Positions 48,791 to 60,775 of a stretch of DNA of 64,000 nucleotides are shown here, one piece after another; the stretch's first letter is position 1; each line of letters opens with the position of its first letter. Below the pieces are notes generated by a model. The model was not told the DNA's origin and searched no databases. It was given only the letters and a program-made list of their open reading frames with translations. A program made the position numbers and the translations under genes. Source of the DNA: Sphagnum compactum (lineage: Eukaryota; Bryophyta; Sphagnopsida; Sphagnales); assembly GCA_965153455.1 (NCBI GenBank), contig OZ234494.1, positions 14,880,001-14,944,000 of the forward strand. The letters are read 5' to 3'.

Positions 48791-51700
48791 AAAAAAGACA
48801 TGCTATTAGCATTAAGTGGAGAAACTATATGTCACTAAATGGCCTTGGAAATGGTGCAGATGGGACATTTCGCGATTCTACAGAAAGTATTACGAAATCC
48901 TAACATTTTCTCAAGGGACGAAAGAAATTCTCAAACAACAGCAGAAAGTATCTAATATAAAAACTGTTTTGTGTTTGTCTGTGTTTGGTGAAAGTTAAAT
49001 TCCTCGTGGGAATATAGTTAGCATTACTTTGAGTTGATATTTTAGACTCTTGTGGTTCTCCTTTTGTTTGTTGGCTCTAAGAGACTAGGCATATTGGTGT
49101 GGGATTTGGGTTGAAAAGTTTGTCTCCAAATTGACCCGATGTGTGAGTAGGAGGCTTCTTGAATTTCCACCAATCTAGTCCCGGCATGCCATAAACACAA
49201 TGGGGACAAAGCAGAGCTTCCAGAAACAAACTGGTGCGCAGCCACTACTACAAATGTAAAAACCTCTGATAAATGTCCTAGTGTACCCGGACACACCTTT
49301 ACAGAGCGGAAGAACCTGTGGGGCATTTTGGAAAACAAAATGTTTCAAGAGCGGGGCATTTCATTTTCAACAATGAAATGAAAATGAAATGCCTGGCGCC
49401 ATTTTATTTTCTTTTTTTATAAATTTCTCATGATACTCAGTGGGTATTAGCAAATCAGGTATCATGGGAAAAAAAATTAAAAATTAAAAATAGACAAAAA
49501 TCCATTGATTTTTATACCATGCAATGCCCCCAACCCTCAGGCGTTACCCTACACAGAATGCCACTCTTTTTGGCACAATAGAGGAGTCTTTCTCCTTTTC
49601 TTACACTTTGGTTGAAACCTTGAAACCCTAGAACAACAGCAGAATAGACGGAGAGAAAAACTAAATATTTCCTGGCACCCAGTGGGAGAATGCAGGAGAC
49701 TTGACACAAACAGCAAAGCAAATGGAAACAACATTGAGGACTAGCAAACGAAACCCTGAATATAATAAGCAGGTCGATTAAGTTATTGTTAGATACTACC
49801 CTAAACCCTAAACCCTCACACAAAGGAACCAGCATCTAATTAGGTACCACCTCCTTCGGCCCAATGTTGGCAAGTTCTTTGGTTTGGAATGTTAAACTCA
49901 AAGTTTGGGTTCAGGTTTTTGCAACCTAACCCCATAAACTTTTGATGGAACCAGTACAAGGACCATATTGTTGAACTAGTCATTTGCTGTAACTGAAACT
50001 TTGAAAATAAACTTTTGAAAATAAGTTTAAAATTTTAAGTTAGACACATTGAAGTTTTTTGACAAGTCAACAAATAGACTGAGTGTTTTATGTATATGAT
50101 CAATTTTACTTTTAATTTCTTGTAAAACGCAATGCTTACACAAATTTCAGTCTTATTGGGAAACTCTATATTTATAATAAAAAAATTAGATTTGAAAAAT
50201 ATCTAATGTGTACATGCAATTGGACCCTATTTTCAAATTGAGCCCAAAGATTCTTAAATTTGAAAAATATCGTCAAAACCAATATCCACACCTAAAAATT
50301 TGATAATTTTTCTTTTAATCGTCAAAACTAAGATAGGAGATGCTTTCAAAAAGGAACTAAATAACATTGCACCTTGCCCCCTTTTTTATGTAATGAAATC
50401 ACACTACAAAGCAACAAACCATGTGTGTGTTGGGGCCAACTCTCTTTCTTTCTGTGTTGTTTATAACTTATTATTACATATTTGAGCTCTGCATTGCTAT
50501 GGGCTACCACTGATGATTAACTATTTTAATTTTTTCTTTACGTTTTCATATATTTATGTCAATATTAAATTAAATTTAAATTAATATACATTGCATGGAC
50601 ATGAAAAAGGCACATGTATTAATTTTTTTTTTAAAACCCATGTTGGTGGATAGGAAAAATAAGATAAAATGAGATAGTTCTAAAATGGAAATAGTTATTA
50701 GGAAAGGTGGGAGATAGTTATTATGAAAGTTAATAAGGAAAAGTAGTTATAAAGGAAGTAATTAGGCTTGAAAATGACCTAGTCACTTTTTAATTGTCTT
50801 TAGAATGGTCCAAGGACAACCATACGATCAAAATGATCATGTAAAAGCAACAGACAAATTTTTTTCCAAAGAACTCCGTATAAACTAGTTCCTATGTCAT
50901 TGGAATTAGAAAATGGAAAAATCCCTCACAATTTTGCCAAGTAAACCTAGTTTAGCAAGCCTGAAAAGACACTCATTTTCTAATGTAAATGGAATGGGTG
51001 GTCGATTTTGTCACAAATATTTAATGTTTTCCCCCCCAATCAATTAATTCCTTTCGATCAACCTATCACTTCTTTTCAACTCGCTCTCTACCAAGGGGCA
51101 TATGCCCATGACATTAAATAAATAAATTTTAAAAAAAACACATGCCAAAAAATCAAGAAAAAAAAAGAAAAAGGATCAACTTAGAAGAAACCTCTCTTGT
51201 TACAACTACATGTTGCAAGATAATGGTGGCTTGAACTTTATGAAGAGCCACCTACACCCTTTGCCTATAAAATGACTGTAAAATTGAAAAAGGAGGTCCT
51301 CCAAAGCCTTTCACTAATTGTGTCATGTTGGCACGTCGATGAAAGAAGTCATCATTTTGTTGATGTAAACATCCAAATATTTCATTACAAGAGCGATAAA
51401 TCATCCTCAAGACATCGATCACAATATGACACACCTTTTGCCTGATTTACAATTATTATAACCATTCTTTGAAAAACAATTCGCAAAATAAGATTTGCAC
51501 AAATCAAGTCAACAATTATTACATTTACCAAAGTGTGAATATCATCTATCGTAATCACAATATCCATTCATTGTCACAATAACTAGAGAAATGATGCCAT
51601 AAAAACATGAATTTGCTCTTGCAAAAAATAGAACCTAACATGTTTAACAATGGATGTGAAAAAAATTTGATGATTGTTCTCTAAATATTCATGACATTGT

Positions 51701-52969
51701 TTTGTAGATTTATTTAAAGTCTATTGTTTCAAACAGTTCACTATGTATGTCCTTTAAATTTATCCAAAGCTAATGGCTTCAAGCCACACACACACAATTA
51801 TAAATATTATTCAATATTTTTTCAAAAAGTTAATTTATCTTATCATGTCCATGTTATATAATAAAATCAAATTTGAGATTGACTTAAATAATGATGAACT
51901 ATTGAAAATCATATGGGAACATAAGAGAGAAATTAAAAAGGAGAGTTGGAAAGATATTATTAAATTTATAAACCTTCATCTCCTTATCATTATTCTTGTA
52001 TTTTTCTCACATTTTTAAAGTGAAGCTTCAATTAAAATTGAAAGATTTATGTAAGGATTAAACTACATTCCATAAATCCAAAACTTTTTCCCTGGCCACC
52101 ACCACAAGGTTCCAGGCATTCTTTGCATTTTGTTGCACCAGGTTTTTTCTCCACTGTAGAGCTTTTGCACTATCCTTTGTAACTTTTCCTCAGTTGCATG
52201 TTTTTGTCGACCTGTTTCAATTTTGTGACCTCCACTTGCGGTATTCAAATATTATTACCCTTCATTTTATTATATTTTTTTCTTTGTTGTATTATTTGAT
52301 GTCACACATTTCTTAATCAATTTTGATGTTTGATATGATCTTTCAGTGAAGATCGTACACTCCGTAGTGGTGAGCAAAATCTCAATTGAACATGATTTTA
52401 TTTTTTTAATTCTTAAATCTGCCACTATATACCTTAATATCATGGAATGGTCATCACCATGGCTTGCCCTAACAGGCTCACCTATATATGTGAAAGGAGG
52501 ACAACAACATTTGCCAAATCATATGGGGTAAAAACGAGGTGCTATTGGGAATGTTTTGGGGAACATGTCAAGAATTTATGAACCTTTTGTTTTGAACGCC
52601 CCAGCTACAAGAAAAAAAGGGACGCCCCATGACACGACTTTTCATTGGTTGCATGGAAATTCTTTTCCTAAAAATGGTTGCCACTATTTTTGGCCTGGAT
52701 TAGTAGCCCTCCCTAAGAATGCCCTTCCTATTGGGTAGGAGCTTGACCTTTCCATTTTACCATCCCCTACTTGACGTGTATTTTGTCCCCTCGTACCATG
52801 TTGTTTAATCTGTCTAAAGTCTTCAAAATAAGGGACCAATTTCATAAGGGTATATAATCTAAATGGGTAATATATAGTCTAAAGGGTATATAATCTAAAG
52901 GATCATATAGATTATAGGCTTAAGGTTGTGGCACAAGACTATAAATTTTATAAGCTATAGCCTTGCAGC
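48791..52969. other. Intergenic, no gene seen
   Basis: AT-rich. Short open frames (for example 49512-49835 minus and 51773-52018 plus) have no recognisable family. A perfect 15-bp hairpin lies at 49355-49393. Confidence 0.5.
49355..49393. repeat. Perfect inverted repeat (15-bp arms, 9-base loop)
   Basis: GGCATTTCATTTTCA at 49355-49369 is exactly inverted at 49379-49393. No T-tract or gene adjoins it, so it is not an evident terminator. It could be the core of a small foldback element. Confidence 0.85.
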
Positions 52970-53545
52970 TATGTTGTGAGGTTATAGATTATGGGTTTTA
53001 GGTTTTAATTTTTTGTTTTAAGTTTATTTTTAAGGTTTATGTTTTGGGATTTTGGGGTTAGAATTTTAGGTTTCAATTTTAATACTTAAGATTTGAGGTT
53101 TTAAGGTTTAATTTTTTAAGTTTGTGTTTGATTTTTTTAGGGTTTAATTTTTGGGGTTTTAAGGTTGGAATTTTGAATTTAGGTTTTAAAGGTTAAGACC
53201 TTATGTTTTAGGGCATAGTTTTTAAGGTTTAGGTTTTGGAGTTTTGGGGTTGGCATTTTAAGGTTTAAGACTTGAGATTTTAAAATCCAAATTTAAGGTT
53301 TTCACTTAATCTTTTTTTTAAGTGTTAGGGTTTAATTTTTGGGATTTTGGGTTGGGTTTTAAGGTTTAGGTTTGGTGTTCGGGGCTGTGGTTTTTGGGGT
53401 CAATTTCAAGGGATTTTAAATGTGTGTTTTAGGGTTTTTTTTTTATGGTTTGCATTTTTAGGTAAATGGTTTGGGATTTTAGGATTGTGATTTTCAATTT
53501 TTAAGGTTTGACTTTTAGGGTTTGAAGGTAAAGTTTAAGGCAAAA
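52970..53545. repeat. Degenerate telomere-like repeat tract I
   Basis: Rich in variants of the plant telomere unit TTTAGGG and its relatives TTTTAGGTTT, TTTAAGGTTT and TTTTGGGGTT, all in the same orientation, without perfect runs. Confidence 0.6.
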
Positions 53546-54139
53546 TCTCAAGTTCATCATCAAAAAGAATATTAAGAATGAATGTGTTATTTTAAATACA
53601 TGTTTTAAGGTTTATGCTAAAGTGCAAGTTAGGTGGGTAAACCAAATATCAACCCCAAAGGTGTGGATTGAGTTATAGCCTATGTAGGGGGGAAAATCTA
53701 AAGTCTACACATAGAGATTAATGGGGATTATATAAGGAGGAACTCCTCCAAATCATTTCTCTTTTCATTGTCACTTGAACACATAAGATGTCTTCTTTAA
53801 GTTCTAGCAATAATGATGATTGGAATTCATCCTCAAGTGATGAAAAAATGTTGTTTGATGATATGGACCAAGAAACTATAATGTTTTTTCAATGTGTTTT
53901 GTTGCTTGCAACTTTGAAGACCTTTTTAATGTTGACAAATTGAAGGAGGGACCAAGCAATTCATTAATCTAGCAATAGGGGTTAATCAAGATGTATTAGT
54001 CACAATGTGACCCACTTAAAATTGATCAAAAACCTTACCAACTCCACTTTAACAAAGTTTGAGGAATTAGCAATTTGAGTAATGTTTATATTTAATTCTC
54101 ACATTAAGTTTTCAAGTGAGCCTTTTTGTTAGATTTTGG
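53546..54139. other. Spacer between telomere-like tracts, no gene seen
   Basis: Less repetitive AT-rich DNA with no domain-bearing frame. Confidence 0.45.
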
Positions 54140-54640
54140 ATTTAGCTTTTAAGGCTAAAGTTAGTGTTAGGGTTTAGGGTCTAGTATTTAGGGTTTTTTT
54201 AAGGGTAAGGGTAAGATTTTTTTTTATTGTTAATTTTAGGGTTTTCAAGTCTAATTTTTAGACTTATGACACAAATTTTAAAATGAAAGTTTTAATGTTA
54301 AAAGTAGGGTTTATTTTTATGGTTATTTTTAGGATTTATAGGGTTGATTTTTAGGATTAAGATAGGATTTTAGGATGAAAATTTTATGGTAAGGTTTGAT
54401 TTTTATAATTAACGTTAGGGTTTTCATTTAATTTTTAGAGTTATGATAGGGCTTTTATGATGAAATTTTTAAGGTTAAAGGTAGGGTCCAATTTTTTAAA
54501 TTAATGTTAAGGTCAATGTTAGTGTTTCCAATTCTAATTGTTAGGGTTATGATAGGGTTTTTTAAATGAATGTTTTTGGGTTAAATGTAGGGTCAAATTT
54601 TTAAGTTTAATGTTAAGGTTATCTAAATTGTTCATATTTT
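54140..54640. repeat. Degenerate telomere-like repeat tract II
   Basis: Repeated GTTAGGGTTT, TTTTAGGGTT and TTTAGGATT forms in the same orientation as tract I, plus longer recurring blocks of the type TTTTTAGGGTTATGATAGGGTTTT. Confidence 0.6.
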
Positions 54641-55176
54641 ATGATAGGGGATGCCCCATTTGTGTTGGAAATGCTATCAAAGTTGAACCTTGAACAATAT
54701 CTTCTTAATTCTTGAAACATGACAATGTCGCCAAGATAATAATTTTGATAAAATGAATATGGTTTTTTCATAACATCCTGCATTAACCACACCTTCGTAA
54801 ATGAAATCTATTAGCCCACACCTTAAGAAAAAAGGGTCTTGGCCAAGAAATTAATGAAGTTTACCAAGATGCATTATGTTCATAAATGGGACATTGTATG
54901 AAATCTAAAAACCCTAGAAAGATGAATCACATTGGACACGGTTTAATGGCCAAAAAAAGACATTTGCAATGAATAACACTATCATTTTGGACCATCATGG
55001 CACATTCATCTATATAGGCACATGATACCCTAAGTCCTACCATGATGTTAGCATCTTCAACCATTCAAAGATTTACTAAAATTAACATGGCTAGTATTTA
55101 CCCATAAAAAATAAATATGAAATTATAATAATAATAAGTTAATATTGGTGGCATCTAAAATTTCTATTCTATGTTT

Positions 55177-55543
55177 GTGATGGATTGAATTTTCATGTTC
55201 ATTATGATGGAAATTTACATCAATGAACTTGTTGATAATATTCCACATAAATTGCTAAAACTACTTGCTATCATCGGTGTTGAAACAACTTGCTAAGATA
55301 CCTTGCCAATGCATCCTAATGAAATGACTTGTTGCAATAGCTTGTTGAAATTATTTTTTAACATTTGTCAATGATTTCCAAGTGATTTGTTGAAATGATT
55401 TGTTTGGCTCTTTTCATTTGTGTCCGGTTCTTTCATTTATGGCCGATTCATTACATTTGTGTTGGTGATGGATTGAATTTTCATGTTCATTATGATGGAA
55501 AGTTTACATCAATGAACTTGTCGATAGTATTATACATAACTTG
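55177..55543. repeat. Two direct repeats of about 78 bp, 288 bp apart
   Basis: 55177-55255 and 55465-55543 share GATGGATTGAATTTTCATG, TTCATTATGATGGAAA and TTACATCAATGAACTTGT in order with few differences. The DNA between has further CTTGTTGAAAT-like copies. Confidence 0.8.
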
Positions 55544-55839
55544 TCAAAATGACACGTTATTATGAGTGTTGAAATTTTTATTGTGATATCTTATAGCAGC
55601 CCCCCAATCTTTATTGTGGAAATTTGTTTAAAACACACCAATTCTTTTTTATACCCTTCCTTGGTCCACTCACATATATAGGTGAAAGTGGGACAATGTT
55701 GGGCAAAACATATGTAGAAGCATGGTGGAACTTGATGGAAGCATGGTGAAAAAACAACCAAAAATTCTAATAATACCCCCTTGCTTAAAAACTTGAAATT
55801 ATTAGGTCCAATGGGCTACATCCCCCAAAGGAATTTAAC

Positions 55840-56215
55840 ATAATTTAACCAAAGTAGCCTAATGTTGCCAAATTTAATGGAAGTAGTCATGTTTTATTTA
55901 GTTTAACTTATTTTAGCCAAAGTAGTCTAGTTTAACCATGTGTAGTTTAATTTACCCCAATTTAACCAAAGTAACCTAGATTAGCCAAGTTTAATCTAGT
56001 TTAACCAAAAAAAAATTAGATTAACCAAAGTAGCTTAATTTAGACATGTTATATGTAATTTAACTAAGTTTAACTAAAGTAGTTTACTTCAGTTATATTT
56101 AGTATAGTTTAACCAAGTTTACCCAAAGTAACATAATATAACCAAATTTAATTTAATTTAGCCAAGTTTAGCCAAAACAACCTAATTTAACCTTGTTTAA
56201 CCTTGTTTAACCAAA
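55840..56215. repeat. Minisatellite array with TTTAACCAAAGTA units
   Basis: Imperfect copies of a 40-45 bp unit alternating TTTAACCAAAGTAGCCTAA and TTTAACCAAGTTTAATCTAG. Low GC and strongly diverged. Confidence 0.85.
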
Positions 56216-56644
56216 GTACAACTTTAAGTGTTGGAGTAATTTGAAGTTTTTAAAATGTTTTATCAAGTTTGGAAATGTGTGTGTGTATATGCTTTCCAAT
56301 TTTAATCATAAATGGAACAAAAGAAAAAACAATAAGTTTGTTTGTGGATAACCAAAATCTAGTGGTTACATTACAAATAAAATGTCAAGCAAGTTTGTCT
56401 TTCACATGCATACATTAGGGTGAAATGTTGAAATGGAAACCAGGAATGGTGGGTGGAAGACTTGGATTTATATCCCATATGTTTTGTCACACTTATACGA
56501 TAATAAAGTATAAAGGCATGTTTGTTTGTGGTTTGGTTTTTTCTTGGTGTAGAGTATTGAAGATAATGTTCTTACCATTCATGGGTGTTGAATTTTATTT
56601 TATTTTGTTCAAAATCTTTGTTTGATTGTTAATAACTTAGCTAG

Positions 56645-56955
56645 AACATTGATTAGGGTGTGCTAACCCATTGAAATTTGATGTTCTAAGCATTAGTTTG
56701 TGTTTTTGTAAGTTGTCGAAAACATTAATCATGGGCCACCCCCTTGAAATAATGTTCTACGCATTCATTTATGTTTTTATAAGTCATCAAAAACATTGAT
56801 CAAGGGCCAACCCCTTGAAACATTATTCTAGGCATTTGTTTTTATTTTTATAAATCACAAAGAACATTTATTAGAGGCCACCCTCTTGAAATAATGTTTT
56901 AAGCATTCGTTAGTTTTTTTATAAGTTGTCAAGAACATTGATTAGGCGATCAACA
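56645..56955. repeat. Four-copy tandem repeat, unit about 77 bp
   Basis: Four copies, each with AACATTGATTAGGGCCACC, CCCTTGAAATAATGTTCTA, GCATTCGTTTGTGTTTTTA and TAAGTCATCAAAAAC in order. Confidence 0.88.
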
Positions 56956-57288
56956 TGTCTATGGGGAAAAAAAGACAAAATAAAAAGTAGGTAAACCATC
57001 CCCTCCCCCCCCCCCCAAAAAAAAACCAACAACCTTTCATTACAAGAAAAACAACCTTTCATTACAAGGGGTATTTTGGGCCAAAACAACCTATGGCTTC
57101 CTTCATTACATGCATAGTGAATGTATCATATATGTAGGAAACTATAAACGGAAAAAAACCCATGTGCATTCGAAAACCTAGAAAAGGGGTGGGGTGCATG
57201 GAAGGGAGGGGTAGGAAAAGAATAAAAAAAAATAGGTGAATTGCCATGATGGGCTACTTAAATAACCTACCATTATGTTAAAAACAAC

Positions 57289-57570
57289 TTGCCATTACAG
57301 TGGGTTTTTTACCCCAAAATAGCCTACGCCACTGTGACCATAATGGCAAGATTATACATATATAGGTACATATGGATTTTTTTCAATGAAAATAAAAGGA
57401 AATGTAATTTAGAGCTGCAAATTGATGCAATAAAAAAGGAGAAAAAGATGTTACAATTGCATTTGAAACATTAAGATGATACGTATTGGGAGCTAAAAGA
57501 ACAAGTTGATACACTAGAAGGAATTTTGTTATTTGCAACCAAGAAACCAATGACTACACGTCTTAAATGA
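57289..57570 (+). pseudogene. Short coiled-coil-like coding relic
   Basis: The frame from 57289 runs to TAA at 57472-57474 and then stays open in the same frame to a TGA near 57570. The translation is charged and heptad-like on both sides of the stop (ELQIDAIKKEKKMLQLHL, then YWELKEQVDTLEGIL). No family recognised; could be the tail of a lost gene. Confidence 0.35.
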
Positions 57571-57654
57571 TTATGTGTATGAGTTTAGTCATAAAACTAT
57601 TACTTTGAATTCTATTTTTAAAAGTTATAGTCATTAAATATTAGTGGGCAATGT

Positions 57655-57787
57655 GCACTCCAACCTTCAAAGCAAGCTGATGCGGTGGCATTCCGGGCAA
57701 CGTAATTGTATTTAAAAACTCTGTGGCAATTTCGTATGCTCGATCGTCTCCCGCTTCGACTGTATCCGCTGAAAAGAATACATGGTC
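57655..57787 (-). pseudogene. PIF1-family helicase fragment (Helitron or cellular PIF1) cut by the retrotransposon
   Basis: The minus strand reads DHVFFSADTVEAGDD, then EFLNTITLPGMPPHQLALKVG. This matches the PIF1/Helitron helicase block that usually reads FLNSL..SGMPPH.L.LKVG and is followed by PV(M/I)LLRN. Here the similarity ends after LKVG, near 57660. On the other side it stops exactly at the LTR edge (57788), so the missing half should continue beyond the element, past the window. Confidence 0.7.
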
Positions 57788-58608
57788 TGACGCGCTCCTA
57801 AGTCACGGGGTGAAACCCCCTTGAGGGTTTCACAAAGTCAAGTTGCGGAAAGTTGAGACTTAGAGGCACGCTCCCGACTTCCAACTCTAAAAAGGGGTAA
57901 AGGGTCGAGTTGGGAGCCCAGGGATTAGACTAGGAAGAGGGACTAGCTTAGCTTGTGTGAATCTGCATCCAAAAACCAACCACACGAGGTTAGTTTAGCA
58001 TTCGGGACACCCTTTGGTGTTGGGACAAGCCACGGGCACTTGGACGCACAAGACTCACCACGGCCTGGACTCGGGGGAACCCACCACCTTCCCCCATATA
58101 GTATTCTCTGCAGCTCGTTGTGAAGGCTACATCCAAATGGCACATTTTGTTGGGACTCCCAAAATGGAGTCCCGAAATTGTCCCGGTTGAACTCCCGGAA
58201 CTTTGAACGACCATAACTCCCGACTGCAGAGTCCGATCGCGACGAGGTCTAAACCAAAGTTGTAGCCCTCGTCGAGATCTTTCCAACGCCATGTTGCACA
58301 CTCGAATCGCATGTCGGGAAGAGGTCGATTCCCGACTTTTAGTGGTCGGGAGTCAAACTGCCAATTTGACTCCCGGCCCTTCTTTTGCCCATAACTTGGG
58401 CTGCAGATGTCCAAATGGCCAATGCGAGTCCATTTTCGATATCTACGCTTCAAGACCTTTCCAATGACACTAAGAACACCTCAATGCAAGGTGTTTTGGG
58501 CCTTGTTGTCGAGCTCTGAACATTCGGGAGTCCCGGAGGACTCCAAATCTCCAACTTTTCCAAGTGTTGGGCTTCACCCCCACACTTGGCCAAAGTGGGG
58601 TTGCGACA
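57788..58608 (-). repeat. 3' LTR of the chromovirus (821 bp)
   Basis: On the minus strand it starts TGTCGCAACCCC beside the purine tract and ends GCGCGTCA at 57788. Its last 90 bases match 63911-64000. The five bases next to it (57783-57787, TGGTC) should be one half of the target-site duplication. Confidence 0.92.
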
Positions 58609-58619
58609 CTCTCCCCCAC
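58609..58619 (-). other. Polypurine tract (plus-strand primer site)
   Basis: Minus-strand GTGGGGGAGAG immediately before the LTR's TGTCGC, the expected place for priming second-strand synthesis. Confidence 0.85.
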
Positions 58620-59401
58620 TAGAAGAAAGAGGTCAATGTCCTCATTACACTTAGAATTTTCCTTCATACAATTGCAATTGCTTTCTTTTGGATACTTGGC
58701 CATTTGCCGACTTTTGCGGCTTGGACTTGTCTCAAGCTAACTTAGGCGTCCCCAAGTTTCCAACACTTTCTTGACAAGTCCAAGAGGGTCCTATAGAAAA
58801 CCCTCTTCCCATGCTTCGTCAAAAGAGGACTAAACTATCCTAGTTTGACGAAGCTCTTCATTTGGGAGGAACTTTTTCCATCCTTCCCCTCATGAGGAAC
58901 TTAAGTCAAGTCTACTCTTGACCTAAGCTAACTTGACATGACTCCTTTTCCTATCTCGCGCCTTGGTCACAACAACCAAGCCTTAACTAAAAGGTTTGCT
59001 TATCAAGGTACGAGAAGCAACACTTGGGTTTGCCAAACCCAAGTCCCAAACTACAATTAAAGTATGTGAGCGGGGTCATGACTTCCCGCGTTGGCCACAC
59101 TACCAACCAACCCTTCGGGATGCACTTAAGGCATGTGCATGTCCCCGCAAGCTCACCTTGCTTGCCTCCTCTTTTGGGGCCAAGTTTCCTCAACCCCAAA
59201 ATAGGAGTCCGATTTTGATTTGGGCCTACGCAAGAAAGTTCCATTTATCCAATGCCATTTGACAACCCTATTTGCCTTATACAATTTTCTCGTGATGCAA
59301 TCTCTTGGAAGTTTACATTTTTGCCTTTATTTCCTTTGCAACTTGATGTGGTACATTTTTATGTGGCACTCCGCCCCACTAAAAGAAAGGTGATGTCCTC
59401 A
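58620..59401 (-). other. Non-coding tail between pol and 3' LTR with a second polypurine-like box
   Basis: After the chromodomain frame ends (59402) there is about 0.8 kb without coding sequence. At 59371-59407 a block (CACTCCGCCCCACTAAAAGAAAG ... TGTCCTCATCAC, plus strand) repeats the block at 58607-58646 (CACTCTCCCCCACTAGAAGAAAG ... TGTCCTCATTAC) at roughly 80% identity. The region between the two boxes seems to have been added to the element. Confidence 0.6.
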
Positions 59402-60775
59402 TCACGTCCTACGTCTTTTCTTCTTTGCCGGTCTAGTGTGGAATTCTTCTATTGCTTCTTGGGCATGTTCCATATCGGATTCGGTCACCCAAGAAGCCTC
59501 TATTGCATGATATCCTTTCCACTTAACTAAATATTCCCTCTCTTTTCCCCTAAGTTGCCTTGACTTGAGCACGGCCTCCACCTCAAACTCTGGTTCATTA
59601 TGAACCAAGTCCGGTGGGGGCCTTGAATTTTGCTCTCGACTAGGCCTTGAGGCATCACGGGAGACCGGCTTCAAAAGAGAAACATGAAATGTGGGATGAA
59701 CTCTAAAGTTTTCCGGTAGTTCTAACTTATAAGTGTTGGAAAGTTTATTTTCCAACACTTTGAATGGGCCCGCATATGGGCCCAAGAACTTATGACTTAA
59801 CCCTTCGGGCAACCGGAAGTTCTTGATGTTCAACCACACTTCATCCCCTTCTTGAAACTTCACCTCTCGTCGGGACTTGTCCGCAAAATCCTTCTACCTT
59901 TTGTGCGCCTTTTCCAAATTGGCCTTGGCCAACTCCCACAAGCGCTTCCTTTCTTCATCAAGTTGTTGGACCATCGGCACTTCCTCACTTGCCTCACTCG
60001 AGGTGTGTCCTTGTGCTGCCCAAGTCATGGGCACAATTGGTGACTTGCCCGTCACCATTTGGAATGGGGTGGACCCAGTTGCGGAGTGTGTCGAATTGTT
60101 GTAACAAAACTCGGCTAACTCCAAATGGTCCACCCAATTTTGTTGATCCGCCGCAATATAATTCCTTAGGAATTGTTGGATCACCAAGTTTCACCCTTTC
60201 GGTTTGTCCATCGGTTTGGGGGCGGAATGCAGTGCTCATCTTGAGTTCCAACCCCATTCGCTTCCACAAGGCCCGCCAAAACTTACTTGTGAACTTCGGG
60301 TCTCGATCCGACACTATGTCTTTTGGAAGACCATGATGCTTGAAAATGTGGGAGAAGAACAACCTCCCCGTCTCTTGAGCCGTGGCTTCATCCTTTGTGG
60401 GAATGAAGTGTGTCATCTTGCTAAATCGATCCACCACAACCATGATGGCATCAAACCCTTTTGAAGGGGGCAAACTTACCATAAAGTCCATTGACACACT
60501 TTCCCACGGCCCTTTGGGAATTGCAAAGGTTGTAACAACCCCGCTTGCTTCTTGTTGAGGGTCCGGTTTTGTTGACAAGTTAAACAAGTCTTCACATACT
60601 CCTCTGCATCATCCTTCAAATTGGGCCAATAGTAGGACTTCTTTAGGAATGTTGTGGTGCGCTTTGCACCACCATGGCCCGCAAGTGGTCCATCATGACA
60701 TTCCTTCAAAAGTGTGTCTCGCATCTTACCTTCCGGCACATAGAATCGATTTTGCTTGTACCACAATAATCCATT
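59402..60775 (-). pseudogene. Integrase and chromodomain part of the chromovirus pol, disrupted
   Basis: Continues the pol frame after the TGA at 60778-60776. Domains seen in order: the HHCC zinc region (HDGPLAGHGGAKRT ... CLTCQQN), the catalytic core with all three acidic positions (SMDFM, DRDPKF, DGQTER), the GPF-type C-terminal barrel (FLGPYAGPF) and a chromodomain (VEAVLKSRQ ... YLVKWKGY ... SWV). Lesions: the TGA above, a frame change within about 60515-60545, another within about 60187-60200, and a TAG at 59896-59894. Each is a single small change, so decay is recent, or some are sequencing errors. Chromodomains of this class steer integration to marked chromatin. As it stands it cannot give a full integrase. 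Confidence 0.9.

Noticed and set aside
58996-59262. Plus and minus frames in the retrotransposon tail
   Set aside because: No family, and the region is a non-coding tail bounded by duplicated purine boxes.
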